Source: Vandiemenella viatica
Lineage: Eukaryota > Arthropoda > Insecta > Orthoptera > Morabidae
Direction: 5' to 3'
NCBI GenBank assembly: GCA_031002005.1
Contig: JARYHS010013630.1
Span: 29,351,504 to 29,415,503, forward strand
Length of the DNA stretch: 64,000 bases
The notes beneath the pieces were generated by a model that was not told the origin of the DNA, made no database searches, and was given only the letters and a program-made list of their open reading frames with translations. Positions 21,893 to 34,325 of this stretch are shown one piece after another (the first letter of the stretch is position 1; every line of letters begins with the position of its first letter). The position numbers and the translations under genes are program-made.

Positions 21893-22845
21893 TTACAGTA
21901 AAACATTTGTGGGTAATGGCATGAAAAGTTGAAAGTATATATTGCGGCCATTCATTCTGGTGAGACGTATGTAAAAACTAGAGTAGTAGAAGCAACTAAG
22001 TTGGTATTTTAAGTGTGGTTGGCACAAGTAGCACTGTGTCACAGTAGATGGATGTATGTTGCAAATTTTGCAACAAGGTCTGCTGCATGGATTATGTAAC
22101 GATTTGGAAGAGTCTGAAAGGTTTTTTTTTTTTGGACCGTGATGTTCTTCAGATTGGGTGGTTAGCTGAAACATGTGTAAGTGGAAGTGTGTAGGAGTTT
22201 TGGGGGGAGGAATGCATGTTTAATGGTTTGGTGAATTAATTCAAGACCATTAGAAGTGGGTGACAAAGTCAGGCTCTGATGGGTTTATAGAGGACAAGTG
22301 TGGTTGTGTGATAGGAGAATTTGGTGTGATAAGGATGGAACTGTCAAATTGAAGATCTGTAGCAGAATAGTGGGTGTAATGTGTACTGAGGACCTGAGAT
22401 AGCCATTGGAGTGTGGCAAGTCTTTATCCAGAAAAGTTGCCTATTTGTGAGAAAGGCCAATTTGAAGTTATATTACTGTACAAGTGAGTAACATCAATTT
22501 TTACTCATTAGGAAGAAATGTGGTCATAGTAGAAAGACAAACGAGGAAGTAATGCGTGTCCTCGATGTGGAAGGATGAAGGGGGTGACTATATGACTATT
22601 GGTTGTAGATATTGGTCTGAAAAGGCAGAGATGTGCTCAGTAAGAGTGTTACAAGAAGGCTTATGTATTTCAGGAAGCAGGTACAGGGTAGGGGTGTGCA
22701 GATTTTTTGGAGTGAAGACTGAGACAGATTGTATGGTTAGACCTAGGAGAAGCACATTGGACTCTATTAATTCCTCAATATTCTTGTTGAGAGCAGGTGT
22801 TGGATCTTAGGCGAAGGAGCAGAAGGAATCTGATACCTGACAGAA
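21893..22845 (-). pseudogene. Penelope-like element, 3' half (RT and nuclease linker), split by the LTR array
   Basis: Reading the minus strand from 22845 downward gives DPTPALNKNIEELIES, TLYLLPEIHKP, FSDQYLQPIV, KIDVTHLYSNI (RT motif A region, about 22468-22501) and, near 22080, CSRPCCKICNIHPSTV (linker before the GIY-YIG nuclease), ending RMNGRNIYF. This order is specific to Penelope-like elements. The RT middle is poorly preserved and there are many stops. The 5' continuation lies at 48146-48590, on the far side of the LTR array. Confidence 0.78.
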
Positions 22846-22849
22846 AGTT

Positions 22850-23804
22850 TGTGACATTACAGTAGTCATGCAATCCTTGATTAATCAATATCGGTGTAGA
22901 TATCAATAATCGATATACAGCGAGAGGCTACTCTCTGAGCTAGACTTGCAGTCAGTCAAGTGTTAACCCACTTAGCAGCAACCCAGGAAAAATGGTATGA
23001 CTGTGTGTAAGTGAAGTGGAGTATTCTTGAAGACATTTCGGGCATATGGACACGTAAAATGCGCTTCCGCGACGGGAAACTAATGTTGGCGTGACGTCGC
23101 TATTCGTGAGATACGCCAAACGGTGCAAAAATACGCTGATACTTGCTTACAGAACTGTGAAAGTGCTATTGAGTATTGGTAACTGTTGTACAGACATTCA
23201 GCATATTTCTTATTGGAAGGAGAGTATTTTGTGATTCAACTTTTCACTCCAAAGAACTTGTAATCTTCTGAAAAGTAATAATTAATTCCAGTTGGTGGTC
23301 AGTGTACGGATGTAAGATACAAACTGTTGGAATAAAAAAGTTGTTCTACTTGTACTTCCAAGGTGTGAGTGTATCTTCATTATGGTTGATTCCTATGAAC
23401 TTGTGAATATTCAATATTCCTAGTACGTTTGACTAATCACTGGTGGCGACCAAGACAAAATAATAAACTACAAAGTATCAATGCCTCCATGAGGTAGGTC
23501 AAATCATAGTGTTGTGGTAACATCACTATCTGTAACTGAACATTAACTCCAGTAAAACGCGAATAAGTAAAACTTGTAGTTTTACATTGCAAGCCGTGAC
23601 TGGACTAACTGTTATTAATTAACCAAGTGTAAAACCTTGTAGTTTTACATCGCTCAACGTGACAGGACTCGGCCCAGGTGAAGCTGTTAATTACGGACAG
23701 TGATTAATAAACAACATATAAAAGAAAACCTTGTGGTTTTACATTGCAAGCAGTGACAGGACTAACTGTTATTAATTAACCGAGTAAAACCTTGTAGTTT
23801 TACA
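22850..23804 (+). repeat. LTR 1 of array (955 bp)
   Basis: It runs TG...CA. There is an arthropod-type initiator TCAGTC at 22952, with GATATA about 40 bases upstream, and a polyadenylation signal AATAAA at 23331. The last 240 bases hold four hairpins with GTAAAAC/GTTTTAC-type stems at 23567-23585, 23629-23648, 23725-23740 and 23784-23803. The left flank is the target copy AGTT. Confidence 0.88.
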
Positions 23805-24039
23805 TGGCGCACGTGAAATGGACTTGGGTTTTGAAGTTGTTTAAAGTGAAGTAATAAAAACCAGCGGAAACGCAAACTGTGAGTGAAAAGTGAAATGGAA
23901 AATAACAATACGATACGTGTAACGCAAGTATTGGATCAAATACATTGTTAAGTGCAGTGGTTGCGGAACTGAGTGCAAAGAAGTGACGAGAGAAAGAGAC
24001 AGCATTGCTAACCAAAGGCTAACATTATAGAAATAAAGT

Positions 24040-24300
24040 CAACGACCAGGTACTACATCTCGCTGCGCAGTAACACATCGAGGAAGGAGACGGAGAGGAG
24101 CTACGTCACGCGGAGCAGTAACACATCGAGGAAGGAGATGAAGAGGAACTACTTCACGCTGCGCAGTACTACATCGCGGAAGGAGACGGGAAGAAACTAC
24201 TCCACAGCAACCGACTACCAATCGCAGAGGAAGGCTGCAGCAGGGCTGTCTACTGCAGATAAGAAGACATCGAACAGGCAATCTAAAATAAGTTCTAAAA
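24040..24300 (+). pseudogene. Basic tandem-repeat frame (ORF-A), unit 1
   Basis: Three tandem repeats of about 48 bp encode 16-residue units of the type NTSRKETERSYVTRS, then a tail YQSQRKAAAGLSTADKKTS that runs into the poly-T tract. It is strongly basic and Ser/Thr-rich, as expected of a nucleic-acid-binding Gag-like piece, but it is not recognised. The frame lacks a proper start: the nearest ATG frame (23895) stops after 19 codons. A single-base change near 24138 separates the first repeat. Confidence 0.4.
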
Positions 24301-24302
24301 TA

Positions 24303-24347
<45 letters not shown>

Positions 24348-24991
24348 TTGAGAAAGTGAATGAGAAGTAATTTTTTTAGCGCCGGGTAATATTCACACTG
24401 AGCTTCATAAGTACCATAAGAATAATATACCATCAGACTGAATCGTAATTCGCAGATAAATAAATATTTAACAGGAAGAAAAATTGTAAATCTTAATATA
24501 AATGCATGCTTACTAGTTTTCAGTCTAAAATTTTCAGTTTTGTTTTTGATCGGGAAAAAATTTTTTTTTTGCACAGTAACATTGGTAATTGAAATCATTT
24601 TTGCGTTTGGAATTTTTTTTTGCATGCAATCTTACAGTTTACCAGCCTGTGAACTACCAGGGTGGGGTAAAGTGAATGAAGCTTACACCCACTGTAGCAA
24701 TCATCAGTAATTAATTCCTACATTCCTATGTGAGTGATGTGTTATTTTCAGCTATTCCTGATTGGAGCATAGTAGCAGCAAAGATTACTGCTGATCCACG
24801 ATGTATGCTTCCTAGCAAGTTTGTTTAAGTTTGAAAAATTACTATCATCGGCGTTGCACTAACTCCACCAGTGACTGGTTGATTTGTTGGTCTATCGGCG
24901 TTTTGATGGTGAAGCTTATGTTGGTTTTGCTTTTGATATCATGGAACAAGCTGTGTGTCTTTAGTTACTGGTTTCTTTGTCTTGATTTTGA

Positions 24992-25059
24992 GTGTGGGCA
25001 ACTTAGTGGCTTTAACCCCCACCCCACCTTTCGTGTTCGAATCCTGCATAGTTTTTTTC
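24992..25059 (+). repeat. tRNA-like polymerase III box segment (unit 1; repeated in all units)
   Basis: GTGGGCAACTTAGTGGC resembles an A box and GTGTTCGAATCCTGC is a good B box about 35 bases later. It is followed by a T7 run that could end polymerase III transcription. It lies directly upstream of the coiled-coil frame in all six internal regions and is probably a captured tRNA or SINE fragment. Confidence 0.45.
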
Positions 25060-25072
25060 TTAGTCTGTGAAA

Positions 25073-25967
25073 ATGGATACTGAGGAAACTTTTGTGGAAG
25101 GAACAAAAGAGCTGATTGAGGAGATGTCTGTTAAAAAAATGCTTATGCAGTTGATGAACCAGTTAAAGACAGAAAATGCTGAGAATATCAAGGCTTTAAA
25201 GACAGAAATGGCTGAGAGAAGTTACTCCATGGGAGAAAGACTCATCCACTCCATGGAAGAAGTGGATGAGTCAGGCATTTTAAGAGCTAAAAATGCTGAA
25301 AACTTCAAGACCCTAAGAAATGAATATGGAAAAATAAATCGTGCCATTGATGAACACTTCAAGGATCTAAGAGCTGGAATTGCAGACAGCTGCAATTGTC
25401 AAAGAGATTCAAATCAGACAAGAGAGTGTTAGAGTTCTGTGGGCCAGCAGAATCTTTAAGACAGAGATCACACAGCCGATAAGGTCAGAGCAAGTGGAGA
25501 CGAACTCCCATTCGCAGAATGTAATAAAAGTCATGGAAGGGGTAGGCACAGAAGAAGAAGAGGAGGAAGGGAGCGAAACAGAATACTGCAGTGGAGAAGA
25601 AGACAATGTCGTTGGAGAATTTGAGCAGATTTGCAGAGCAGTAGATTACCCTATCATGGATGCACTCAAACTGGAAGATGGACAGTTGATCAGAATTGGA
25701 GTGGAAGGGGTGATCTCCACGACAAACGGTCAACTGACAGTGGAAAACACCAACGTCATAAGGGAGGATGAACCAAATTTCGACTGGGTGATAGATGAAC
25801 AAATGAAGAACAGTGGGAGTGAAGAAAAGAAAGATGATGTCAAGTTGAAGAAAGGAAGAAGCGGGGCGCAAGTGAAGAATGTCTGCCCTGGAAGGGGTGG
25901 AGAAGCAAGCACGATTGAAGATGATCCGGATGGAAAAAGAAAAGAAGACAAGAAGGGTATTGGTTGA
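25073..25967 (+). pseudogene. Acidic coiled-coil protein of the array (ORF-B), unit 1
   Basis: ATG 25073 follows a splice-acceptor-like TTTTTTTCTTAG (ending 25063), so the protein may be made from a spliced RNA. It starts MDTEETFVEGTKELIEEM and continues with heptad-rich helix (LMNQLKTENAENIKALKTE), then an acidic stretch (GTEEEEEEGSETEYCSGEED) and a charged tail ending DKKGIG. Unit 1 has an extra G in GAGTCAGGCATT that keeps the first part open further than in other units, but a 17-bp deletion near 25387 shifts the frame. The resulting pieces are 25073-25432 and 25380-25967. No known domain was recognised, and it contains no zinc knuckle or enzyme motif. Confidence 0.6.
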
Positions 25968-26721
25968 AACTATTCAAGCAAGACATTCTCAGTGTGGGGG
26001 AAGAGAAGGGAGTGCCTAGGGGTGAGGAGCATCCTGAACACCCCGTGAAACCCTCCACATCCATTTTGTAAATACTCCAGTTTGTAAATATTTTCTCCTT
26101 TTTTGTTTATATGTATTTAGATGTTAGGTTGTTTTAAAATTAACCAACCCATTTCAATACTTCAGATGTATCGGGAGGTCAATGACCTTTATCTCCAATG
26201 GGCATTTCTTTTCTTTATGAACCATGAGATTGATGTAAGAAGCTAGGAGGTGATATTAACCCGGTTGCTAGTGGCCTAGTAGTGCACTCTCTAGGTCCTT
26301 ACAGTTGGCCGTTTACAGTGACGAAGTGAGTGGTCTCTGGTCCGACGTGTGAATTTCATTTTTTGTTGCAATGTGTGTGTTAGAGGGTAAGTTTTGAGAA
26401 TGAACAGCTGACCAGATAACAGCAATGAAGGACACGGTGCTATGGGATCAAAAACTAGTTAACTGTTTTGTATGTACAAGTGGTTGTTTATGTCATATGA
26501 ATTTTGTGTTCGCATATTTGATGTCAATGTAAACATGAAAATGTAACTTTTTTTTGGAGGAGTACCGACCACCAACAACGTTGTGCAGGAGGTTAATTGT
26601 GTGTGTGATTTTGTACCTATGAGCAGTAAGTGAGCTACCCAGTCACGCCTCGACTGTTTGTAGTTTCTATTTAAATTGTTTACTGTTTGTTTATTATTTT
26701 AAACATAGACCTGGAAGGGGT

Positions 26722-27674
26722 TGTGACATTACAGTAGTCGTGCAATCCTTGATTAATCAATATCGGTGTAGATATCAATAATCGATATACAGCGAGAGGC
26801 TACTCTCTGAGCTAGACTTGCAGTCAGTCAAGTGTTAACCCACTTAGCAGCAACCCAGGTAAAAATGGTATGACTGTGTGTAAGTGAAGTGGAGTATTCT
26901 TGAAGACATTTCGGGCATATGGACACGTAAATGCGCTTCCGCGACGGGAAACTAATGTTGGCGTGACGTCGCTATTCGTGAGATACGCCAAACGGTGCAA
27001 AAATACGCTGATACTTGCTTACAGAACTGTGAAAGTGCTATTGAGTATTGGTAACTGTTGTACAGACATTCAGCATATTTCTTATTGGAAGGAGAGTATT
27101 TTGTGATTCAACTTTTCACTCCAAAGAACTTGTAATCTTCTGAAAAGTAATAATTAATTCCAGTTGGTGGTCAGTGTACGGATGTAAGATACAAACTGTT
27201 GGAATAAAAAAGTTGTTCTACTTGTACTTCCAAGGTGTGAGTGTATCTTCATTATGGTTGATTCCTATGAACTTGTGAATATTCAATATTCCTAGTACGT
27301 TTGACTAATCACTGGTGGCGACCAAGACAAAATAATAAACTACAAAGTATCAATGCCTCCATGAGGTAGGTCAAATCATAGTGTTGTGGTAACATCACTA
27401 TCTGTAACTGAACATTAACTCCAGTAAAACGCGAATAAGTAAAACCTTGTAGTTTTACATTGCAAGCCGTGACTGGACTAACTGTTATTAATTAACCGTG
27501 TAAAACCTTGTAGTTTTACATCGCTCAACGTGACAGGACTCGGCGCAGGTGAAGCTGTTAATTACGGACAGTGATTAATAAACAACATATAAAAGAAAAC
27601 CTTGTGGTTTTACATTGCAAGCAGTGACAGGACTAACTGTTATTAATTAACCGAGTAAACCTTGTAGTTTTACA
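26722..27674 (+). repeat. LTR 2 of array (953 bp)
   Basis: Near-identical to LTR 1. Differences include a G at GTCGTGCAATCC and the loss of one A in the fourth hairpin stem (GAGTAAACC). It is flanked left by the purine tract GGAAGGGG and right by the primer-binding site. Confidence 0.88.
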
Positions 27675-30529
27675 TGGCGCACGTGAAATGGACTTGGGTT
27701 TTGAAGTTGTTTAAAGTGAAGTAATAAAAACCAGCGGAAACGCAAACTGTGAGTGAAAAGTGAAACTGGAAAATAACAATACGATACGTGTAACGCAAGT
27801 ATTGGATCAAAATACATTGTTAAGTGCAGTGGTTGCGGAACTGAGTGCAAAGAAGTGACGAGAGAAAGAGACAGCATTGCTAACCAAAGGCTAACATTAT
27901 AGAAATAAAGTCAACGACCAGGTACTACATCTCGCTGCGCAGTAACACATCGAGGAAGGAGACGGAGAGGAGCTACGTCACGCGGAGCAGTAACACATCG
28001 AGGAAGGAGACGAAGAGGAACTACTTCACGCTGCGCAGTACTACATCGCGGAAGGAGACGGGAAGAAACTACTCCACAGCAACCGACTACCAATCGCAGA
28101 GGAAGGCTGCAGCAGGGCTGTCTACTGCAGATAAGAAGACATCGAACAGGCAATTCTAAAATAAGTTTTTTTTTTTTTTTTTTTTTTTGTTGAGAAAGTG
28201 ATTGAGAAGTAATTTTTTTTTTTAGCTCCGGGTAATATTCACACTGAGCCTTCATAAGTACCATAAGAATAATATACCATCAGACTGAATCGTAATTCGC
28301 AGATAATAAATATTTAACAGGAAGAAAAATTGTAAATCTTAATATAATGCATGCTTACTAGTTTTTCAGTCTAAAATTTTCAGTTTTGTTTTTGATCGGG
28401 AAAAAATTTTTTTTTGCATGCAATCTTACAGTTTACCAGCCTGTGAACTACCAGGGTGGGGTAAAGTGAATGAAGCTTACACCCACTGTAGCAATCATCA
28501 GTAATTAATTCCTACATTCCTATGTGAGTGATGTGTTATTTTCAGCTATTCCTGATTGGAGCAGAGTAGCAGCAAAGATTACTGCTGATCCATGATGTAT
28601 GCTTTCCTAGCAAGTTTGTTTAAGTTTGAAAAATTACTATCATCGGCGTTGCACTAACTCCACCAGTGACTGGTTGATTTGTTGGTCTATCGGCGTTTTG
28701 ATGGTGAAGCTTATGTTGTTTTGCTTTTGATATCATGGAACAAGCTGTGTGTCTTTAGTTACTGGTTTCTTTGTCTTGATTTTGAGTGTGGGCAACTTAG
28801 TGGCTTTAAACCCCCACCCCACCTTTCGTGTTCGAATCCTGCATAGTTTTTTTCTTAGTCTGTGAAAATGGATACTGAGGAAACTTTTGTGGAAGGAACA
28901 AAAGAGCTGATTGAGGAGATGTCTGTTAAAAAAATGCTTATGCAGTTGATGAACCAGTTAAAGACAGAAAATGCTGAGAATATCAAGGCTTTAAAGACAG
29001 ACATGGCTGAGAGAAGTTACTCCATGGGAGAAAGACTCATCCACTCCATGGAAGAAAGTGGATGAGTCAGCATTTTAAGAGCTAAAAATGCTGAAAACTT
29101 CAAGACCCTAAGAAATGAATATGGAAAAATAAATCGTGCCATTGATGAACACTTCAAGGATCTAAGAGCTGGAATTGCAGACAGCTGCAATTGTCAAAGA
29201 GATTCAAATCAGACAAGAGAATGTTAGAGTTCTGTGGGCCAGCAGAATCTTTAAGACAGAGATCACACAGCCGATAAGGTCAGAGCAAGTGAGACGAACT
29301 CCCATTCGCAGAATGTAATAAAAGTCATGGAAGGGGTAGGCACAGAAGAAGAAGAGGAGGAAGGGAGCGAAACAGAATACTGCAGTGGAGAAGAAGACAA
29401 TGTCGTTGGAGAATTTGAGCAGATTTGCAGAGCAGTAGATTACCCTATCATGGATGCACTCAAACTGGAAGATGGACAGTTGATCAGAATTGGAGTGGAA
29501 GGGGTGATCTCCACGACAAACGGTCAACTGACAGTGGAAAACACCAACGTCATAAGGGAGGATGAACCAAATTTCGACTGGGTGATAGATGAACAAATGA
29601 AGAACAGTGGGAGTGAAGAAAAGAAAGATGATGTCAAGTTGAAGAAAGGAAGAAGCGGGGCGCAAGTGAAGAATGTCTGCCCTGGAAGGGGTGGAGAAGC
29701 AAGCCACGATTGAAGATGATCCGGGATGGAAAAAAGAAAAGAAGACAAGAAGGGTATTGTTGAAAACTATTCACGCAAAGACATTCTCAGTGTGGGGGAA
29801 GAGAAGGGAGTGGCCTAGGGGTGAGGAGCATCCTGAACACCCCGTGAAACCCTCCACATCCATTTTGTAAATACTCCAGTTTGTAAATATTTTCTCCTTT
29901 TTTGTTTATATGTATTTTAGATGTTAGGTTGTTTTAAAATTAACCAACCCATTTCAATACTTCAGATGTATCGGGAGGTCAATGACCTTTATCTCCATGG
30001 GCATTTCTTTTCTTTATGAACCATGAGATTGATGTAAGAAGCCTAGGAGGTGATATTAACCCGGTTTGCTAGTGGCCTAGAGTGCACTCTCTAGGTCCTT
30101 ACAGTTGGGCCGTTTACAGTGACGAAGTGAGTGGTCTCTGGTCCGACGTGTGAATTTCATTTTTGTTGCAATGTGTGTGTTAGAGGGTAAGTTTTGAGAA
30201 TGAACAGCTGACCAGATAACAGCAATGAAGGACACGGTACTATGGGATCAGAAAACTAGTTAACTGTTTTGTATGTACAAGTGGTTGTTTATGTCATATG
30301 AATTTTGTGTTCGCATATTTGATGTCAATGTAAACATGAAAAATGTAACTTTTTTGGAGGAGTACCGACCACAACAACGTTGTGCAGGAGGTTAATTGTG
30401 TGTGTGATTTTGTACCTATGAGCAGTAAGTGAGCTACCCAGTCAGTCCCCTGCCCTCGACTGTTTGTAGGTTTTCTATTTAATTGTTTAGTTTGTTTATT
30501 ATTTTAAAACATATAGACCTGGAAGGGGT
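27675..30529 (+). mobile_element. Internal region 2 of array
   Basis: Same order of parts as region 1. The T tract is about 23 long (28166-28188). About 52 bases are missing between two T-rich GCA repeats near 28410, a deletion shared only with region 3. This unit and the next carry many one-base indels, as expected of pseudogene decay or consensus error. Confidence 0.85.
28868..29713 (+). pseudogene. ORF-B coiled-coil protein, unit 2
   Basis: Same start and acceptor as unit 1. An extra A near 29054 ends the first part at MEESG (29065). The second part is open from 29327 through the acidic run to GGEASHD, where an extra base changes the tail. It carries the common 17-bp deletion, and a missing G near 29291 (GTGAGACG) shifts the frame again. 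It is broken in at least three places. Confidence 0.55.
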
Positions 30530-31480
30530 TGTGACATTACAGTAGTCATGCAATCCTTGATTAATCAATATCGGTGTAGATATCAATAATCGATATACAG
30601 CGAGAGGCTACTCTCTGAGCTAGACTTGCAGTCAGTCAAGTGTTAACCCACTTAGCAGCAACCCAGGAAAAATGGTATGACTGTGTGTAAGTGAAGTGGA
30701 GTATTCTTGAAGACATTTCGGGCATATGGACACGTAAAATGCGCTTCCGCGACGGGAAACTAATGTTGGCGTGACGTCGCTATTCGTGAGATACGCCAAA
30801 CGGTGCAAAATACGCTGATACTTGCTTACAGAACTGTGAAAGTGCTATTGAGTATTGGTAACTGTTGTACAGACATTCAGCATATTTCTTATTGGAAGGA
30901 GAGTATTTTGTGATTCAACTTTTCACTCCAAAGAACTTGTAATCTTCTGAAAAGTAATAATTAATTCCAGTTGGTGGTCAGTGTACGGATGTAGATACAA
31001 ACTGTTGGAATAAAAAAGTTGTTCTACTTGTACTTCCAAGGTGTGAGTGTATCTTCATTATGGTTGATTCCTATAAACTTGTGAATATTCAATATTCCTA
31101 GTACGTTTGACTAATCACTGGTGGGACCAAGACAAAATAATAAACTACAAAGTATCAATGCCTCCATGAGGTAGGTCAAATCATAGTGTTGTTGTTAACA
31201 TCACTATCTGTAACTGAACATTAACTCCAGTAAACGCGAATAAGTAAAACTTGTAGTTTTACATGCAAGCCGTGACTGGGACTAACTGTTATTAATTAAC
31301 AAGTGTAAAACCTTGTAGTTTTACATCGCTCAACGGGACAGGACTCGGGCCAGGTGAAGCTGTTAATTACGGACAGTGATTAATAAACAACATATAAAAG
31401 AAAACCTTGTGGTTTTACATTGCAAGCAGTGACAGGACTAACTGTTATTAATTAACCGAGTAAAACCTTGTAGTTTTACA
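30530..31480 (+). repeat. LTR 3 of array (951 bp)
   Basis: The same LTR with several one-base losses and gains (GGTGGGACC instead of GGTGGCGACC, GTTGTTGTTAAC instead of GTTGTGGTAAC). All four hairpin modules are present. Confidence 0.87.
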
Positions 31481-34325
31481 TGGCGCACGTGAAATTGGAC
31501 TTGGGTTTTGAAGTTGTTTAAAGTGAAGTAATAAAAACCAGCGGAAACGCAAACTGTGAGTGAAAAGTGAAATGGAAAATAACAATACGATACGTGTAAC
31601 GCAAGTATTGGATCAAATACATTGTTAAGTGCAGTGGTTGCGGAACTGGTGCAAAGAAGTGACGAGAGAAGAGACAGCATTGCTAACCAAAGGCTAACAT
31701 TATAGAAATAAAGTCAACGACCAGGTACTACATCTCGCTGCGCAGTAACACATCGAGGAAGGAGACGGAGAGGAGCTACGTCACGCGGAGCAGTAACACA
31801 TCGAGGAAGGAGACGAAGAGGAACTACGTCACGCTGCGCAGTACTACATCGCGGAAGGAGACGGGAAGAAACTACTCCACAGCAACCGACTACCAATCGC
31901 AGAGGAAGGCTGCAGCAGGGCTGTCTACTGCAGATAAGAAGACCATCGAACAGGCAATCTAAAATAAGTTTTTTTTTTTTTTTTTTTTTTTTGTTGAGAA
32001 AGTGATTGAGAAGTAATTTTTTTTTTAGCTCCGGGTAATATTCACACTGAGCTTCATAAGTACCATAAGAATAATATACCATCAGACTGAATCGTAATTC
32101 GCAGATAAATAAATATTTAACAGGAAGAAAAATTGTAAATCTTAATATAAATGCTTACTAGTTTTCAGTCTAAAATTTTCAGTTTTGTTTTTGATCGGGA
32201 AAAAATTTTTTTTTGCATGCAATCTTACAGTTTACCAGCCTGTGAACTACCAGGGTGGGGTAAAGTGAATGAAGCTTACACCCACTGTAGCAATCATCAG
32301 TAATTAATTCCTACATTCCTATGTGAGTGATGTGTTATTTTCAGCTATTCCTGATTGGAGCAGAGTAGCAGCAAAGATTACTGCTGATCCACGATGTATG
32401 CTTCCTAGCAAGTTTGTTTAAGTTTGAAAAATTACTATCATCGGCGTTGCACTAACTCCACCAGTGACTGGTTGATTTGTTGGTCTATCGGCGTTTTGAT
32501 GGTGAAGCTTATGTTGTTTTGCTTTGATATCATGGAACAAGCTGTGTGTCTTTAGTTACTGGTTTCTTTGTCTTGATTTGAGTGTGGGCAACTTAGTGGC
32601 TTTAAACCCCCACCCCACCTTTCGTGTTCGAATCCTGCATAGTTTTTTTTTTTTCTTAGTCTGTGAAAATGGATACTGAGGAAACTTTTGTGGAAGGAAC
32701 AAAAGAGCTGATTGAGGAGATGTCTGTTAAAAAAATGCTTATGCAGTTGATGAACCAGTTAAAGACAGAAAATGCTGAGAATATCAAGGCTTTAAAGACA
32801 GAAATGGCTGAGAGAAGTTACTCCATGGGAGAAAGACTCATCCACTCCATGGAAGAAGTGGATGAGTCAGCATTTTAAGAGCTAAAAATGCTGAAAACTT
32901 CAAGACCCTTAAGAAATGAATATGGAAAAATAAATCGTGCCATTGATGAACACTTCAAGGATCTAAGAGCTGGAATTGCAGACAGCTGCAATTGTCAAAG
33001 AGATTCAAATCAGACAAGAGAATGTTAGAGTTCTGTGGGCCAGCAGAATCTTTAAGACAGAGATCACACAGCCGATAAGGTCAGAGCAAGTGGAGACGAA
33101 CTCCCATTCGCAGAATGTAATAAAAGTCATGGAAGGGGTAGGCACAGAAGAAGAAGAGGAGGAAGGGACGCGAAACAGAATACTGCAGTGGAGAAGAAGA
33201 CAATGTCGTTGGAGAATTTGAGCAGATTTGCAGAGCAGTAGATTACCCTATCATGGATGCACTCAAACTGGAAGATGGACAGTTGATCAGAATTGGAGTG
33301 GAAGGGGTGATCTCCACGACAAACGGTCAACTGACAGTGGAAAACACCAACGTCATAAGGGAGGATGAACCAAATTTCGACTGGGTGATAGATGAACAAA
33401 TGAAGAACAGTGGGAGTGAAGAAAAGAAAGATGATGTCAAGTTGAAGAAAGGAAGAAGCGGGGCGCAAGTGAAGAATGTCTGCCCTGGAAGGGGTGGAGA
33501 AGCAAGCACGATTGAAGATGATCCGGATGGAAAAAGAAAAGAAGACAAGAAGGGTATTGGTTGAAACTATTCAAGCAAGACTGATTCTCAGTGTGGGGGA
33601 AGAGAAGGGAGTGCCTAGGGGTGAGGAGCATCCTGAACACCCCGTGAAACCCTCCACATCCATTTTTGTAAATACTCCAGTTTGTAAATATTTTCTCCTT
33701 TTTTGTTTATATGTATTTTAGATGTTAGGTTGTTTTAAAATTAACCAACCCATTTCAATACTTCAGATGTATCGGGAGGTCAATGACCTTTATCTCCAAT
33801 GGGCATTTCTTTTCTTTATGAACCATGAGATTGATGTAAGAAGCTAGGAGGTGATATTAACCCGGTTGCTAGTGGCCTAGTAGTGCACTCTCTAGGTCCT
33901 TACAGTTGGCCGTTTACAGTGACGAAGTGAGTGGTCTCTGGTCCGACGTGTGAATTTCATTTTTTGTTGCAATGTGTGTGTTAGAGGGTAAGTTTTGAGA
34001 ATGAACAGCTGACCAGATAACAGCAATGAAGGACACGGTGCTATGGGATCAAAAACTAGTTAACTGTTTTGTATGTACAAGTGGTTGTTTATGTCATATG
34101 AATTTTGTGTTCGCATATTTGATGTCAATGTAAACATGAAAAAATGTAACTTTTTTTTGGAGGAGTACCGACCACCAACAACGTTGTGCAGGAGGTTAAT
34201 TGTGTGTGTGATTTTGTACCTATGAGCAGTAAGTGAGCTACCCAGTCACGCCTCGACTGTTTGTAGGTTTCTATTTAAATTGTTTACTGTTTGTTTATTA
34301 TTTTAAACATAGACCTGGAAGGGGT
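31481..34325 (+). mobile_element. Internal region 3 of array
   Basis: The T tract is about 24 long (31969-31992). It shares the 52-bp deletion with region 2 (near 32205) and the GGGACGCGAAAC variant (33167) with region 5. Confidence 0.85.
32669..33564 (+). pseudogene. ORF-B coiled-coil protein, unit 3
   Basis: The first part runs from ATG 32669 to a stop after VDESAF (32878). Middle pieces follow in other frames. The tail is open at 33253-33564 (MDALKLEDGQLIRIGVEGVI ... DKKGIG). The extra base in GGGACGCGAAAC splits the acidic run from the tail, and the 17-bp deletion is present. Confidence 0.55.

Larger units (their letters stand above)
23805..26721 (+). mobile_element. Internal region 1 of array
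   Basis: It opens with primer-binding site TGGCGCACGTGAAATGG and a 19-codon frame from ATG 23895. A basic repeat frame (about 24040-24300) follows, then a T42 tract (24305-24346), a tRNA-like box (24992-25059), the acidic coiled-coil frame (25073-25967) and a purine tract before LTR 2. It shares with region 6 the long T tract and the AGCGCCGGG variant after it. Confidence 0.85.

Noticed and set aside
23441..23456. TGGTGGCGACCAAGAC as primer-binding site, giving a 590-bp LTR
   Set aside because: It looks like a primer site, but the right end of the array and its AGTT duplication show that the LTR continues to TTTTACA, followed by TGGCGCACG. The earlier motif lies inside the LTR.
24215..24625. 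Minus-strand frame with a polylysine run in each unit
   Set aside because: It is the complement of the poly-T tract and basic repeats. No coding signature supports it.
25485..25871. Minus-strand hydrophobic frames opposite the coiled-coil gene in every unit
   Set aside because: They mirror the plus-strand frame, with the complement of a Glu/Lys-rich sequence giving Phe/Leu/Ser. Repetition across units only reflects repeat identity.
33476..33721. Overlapping frame MSALEGVEKQ... at the end of the coiled-coil gene
   Set aside because: It recurs in units but lies inside the ORF-B tail in another frame. It could be the true frame after a shift, but nothing decides it, so it is not listed as a gene.
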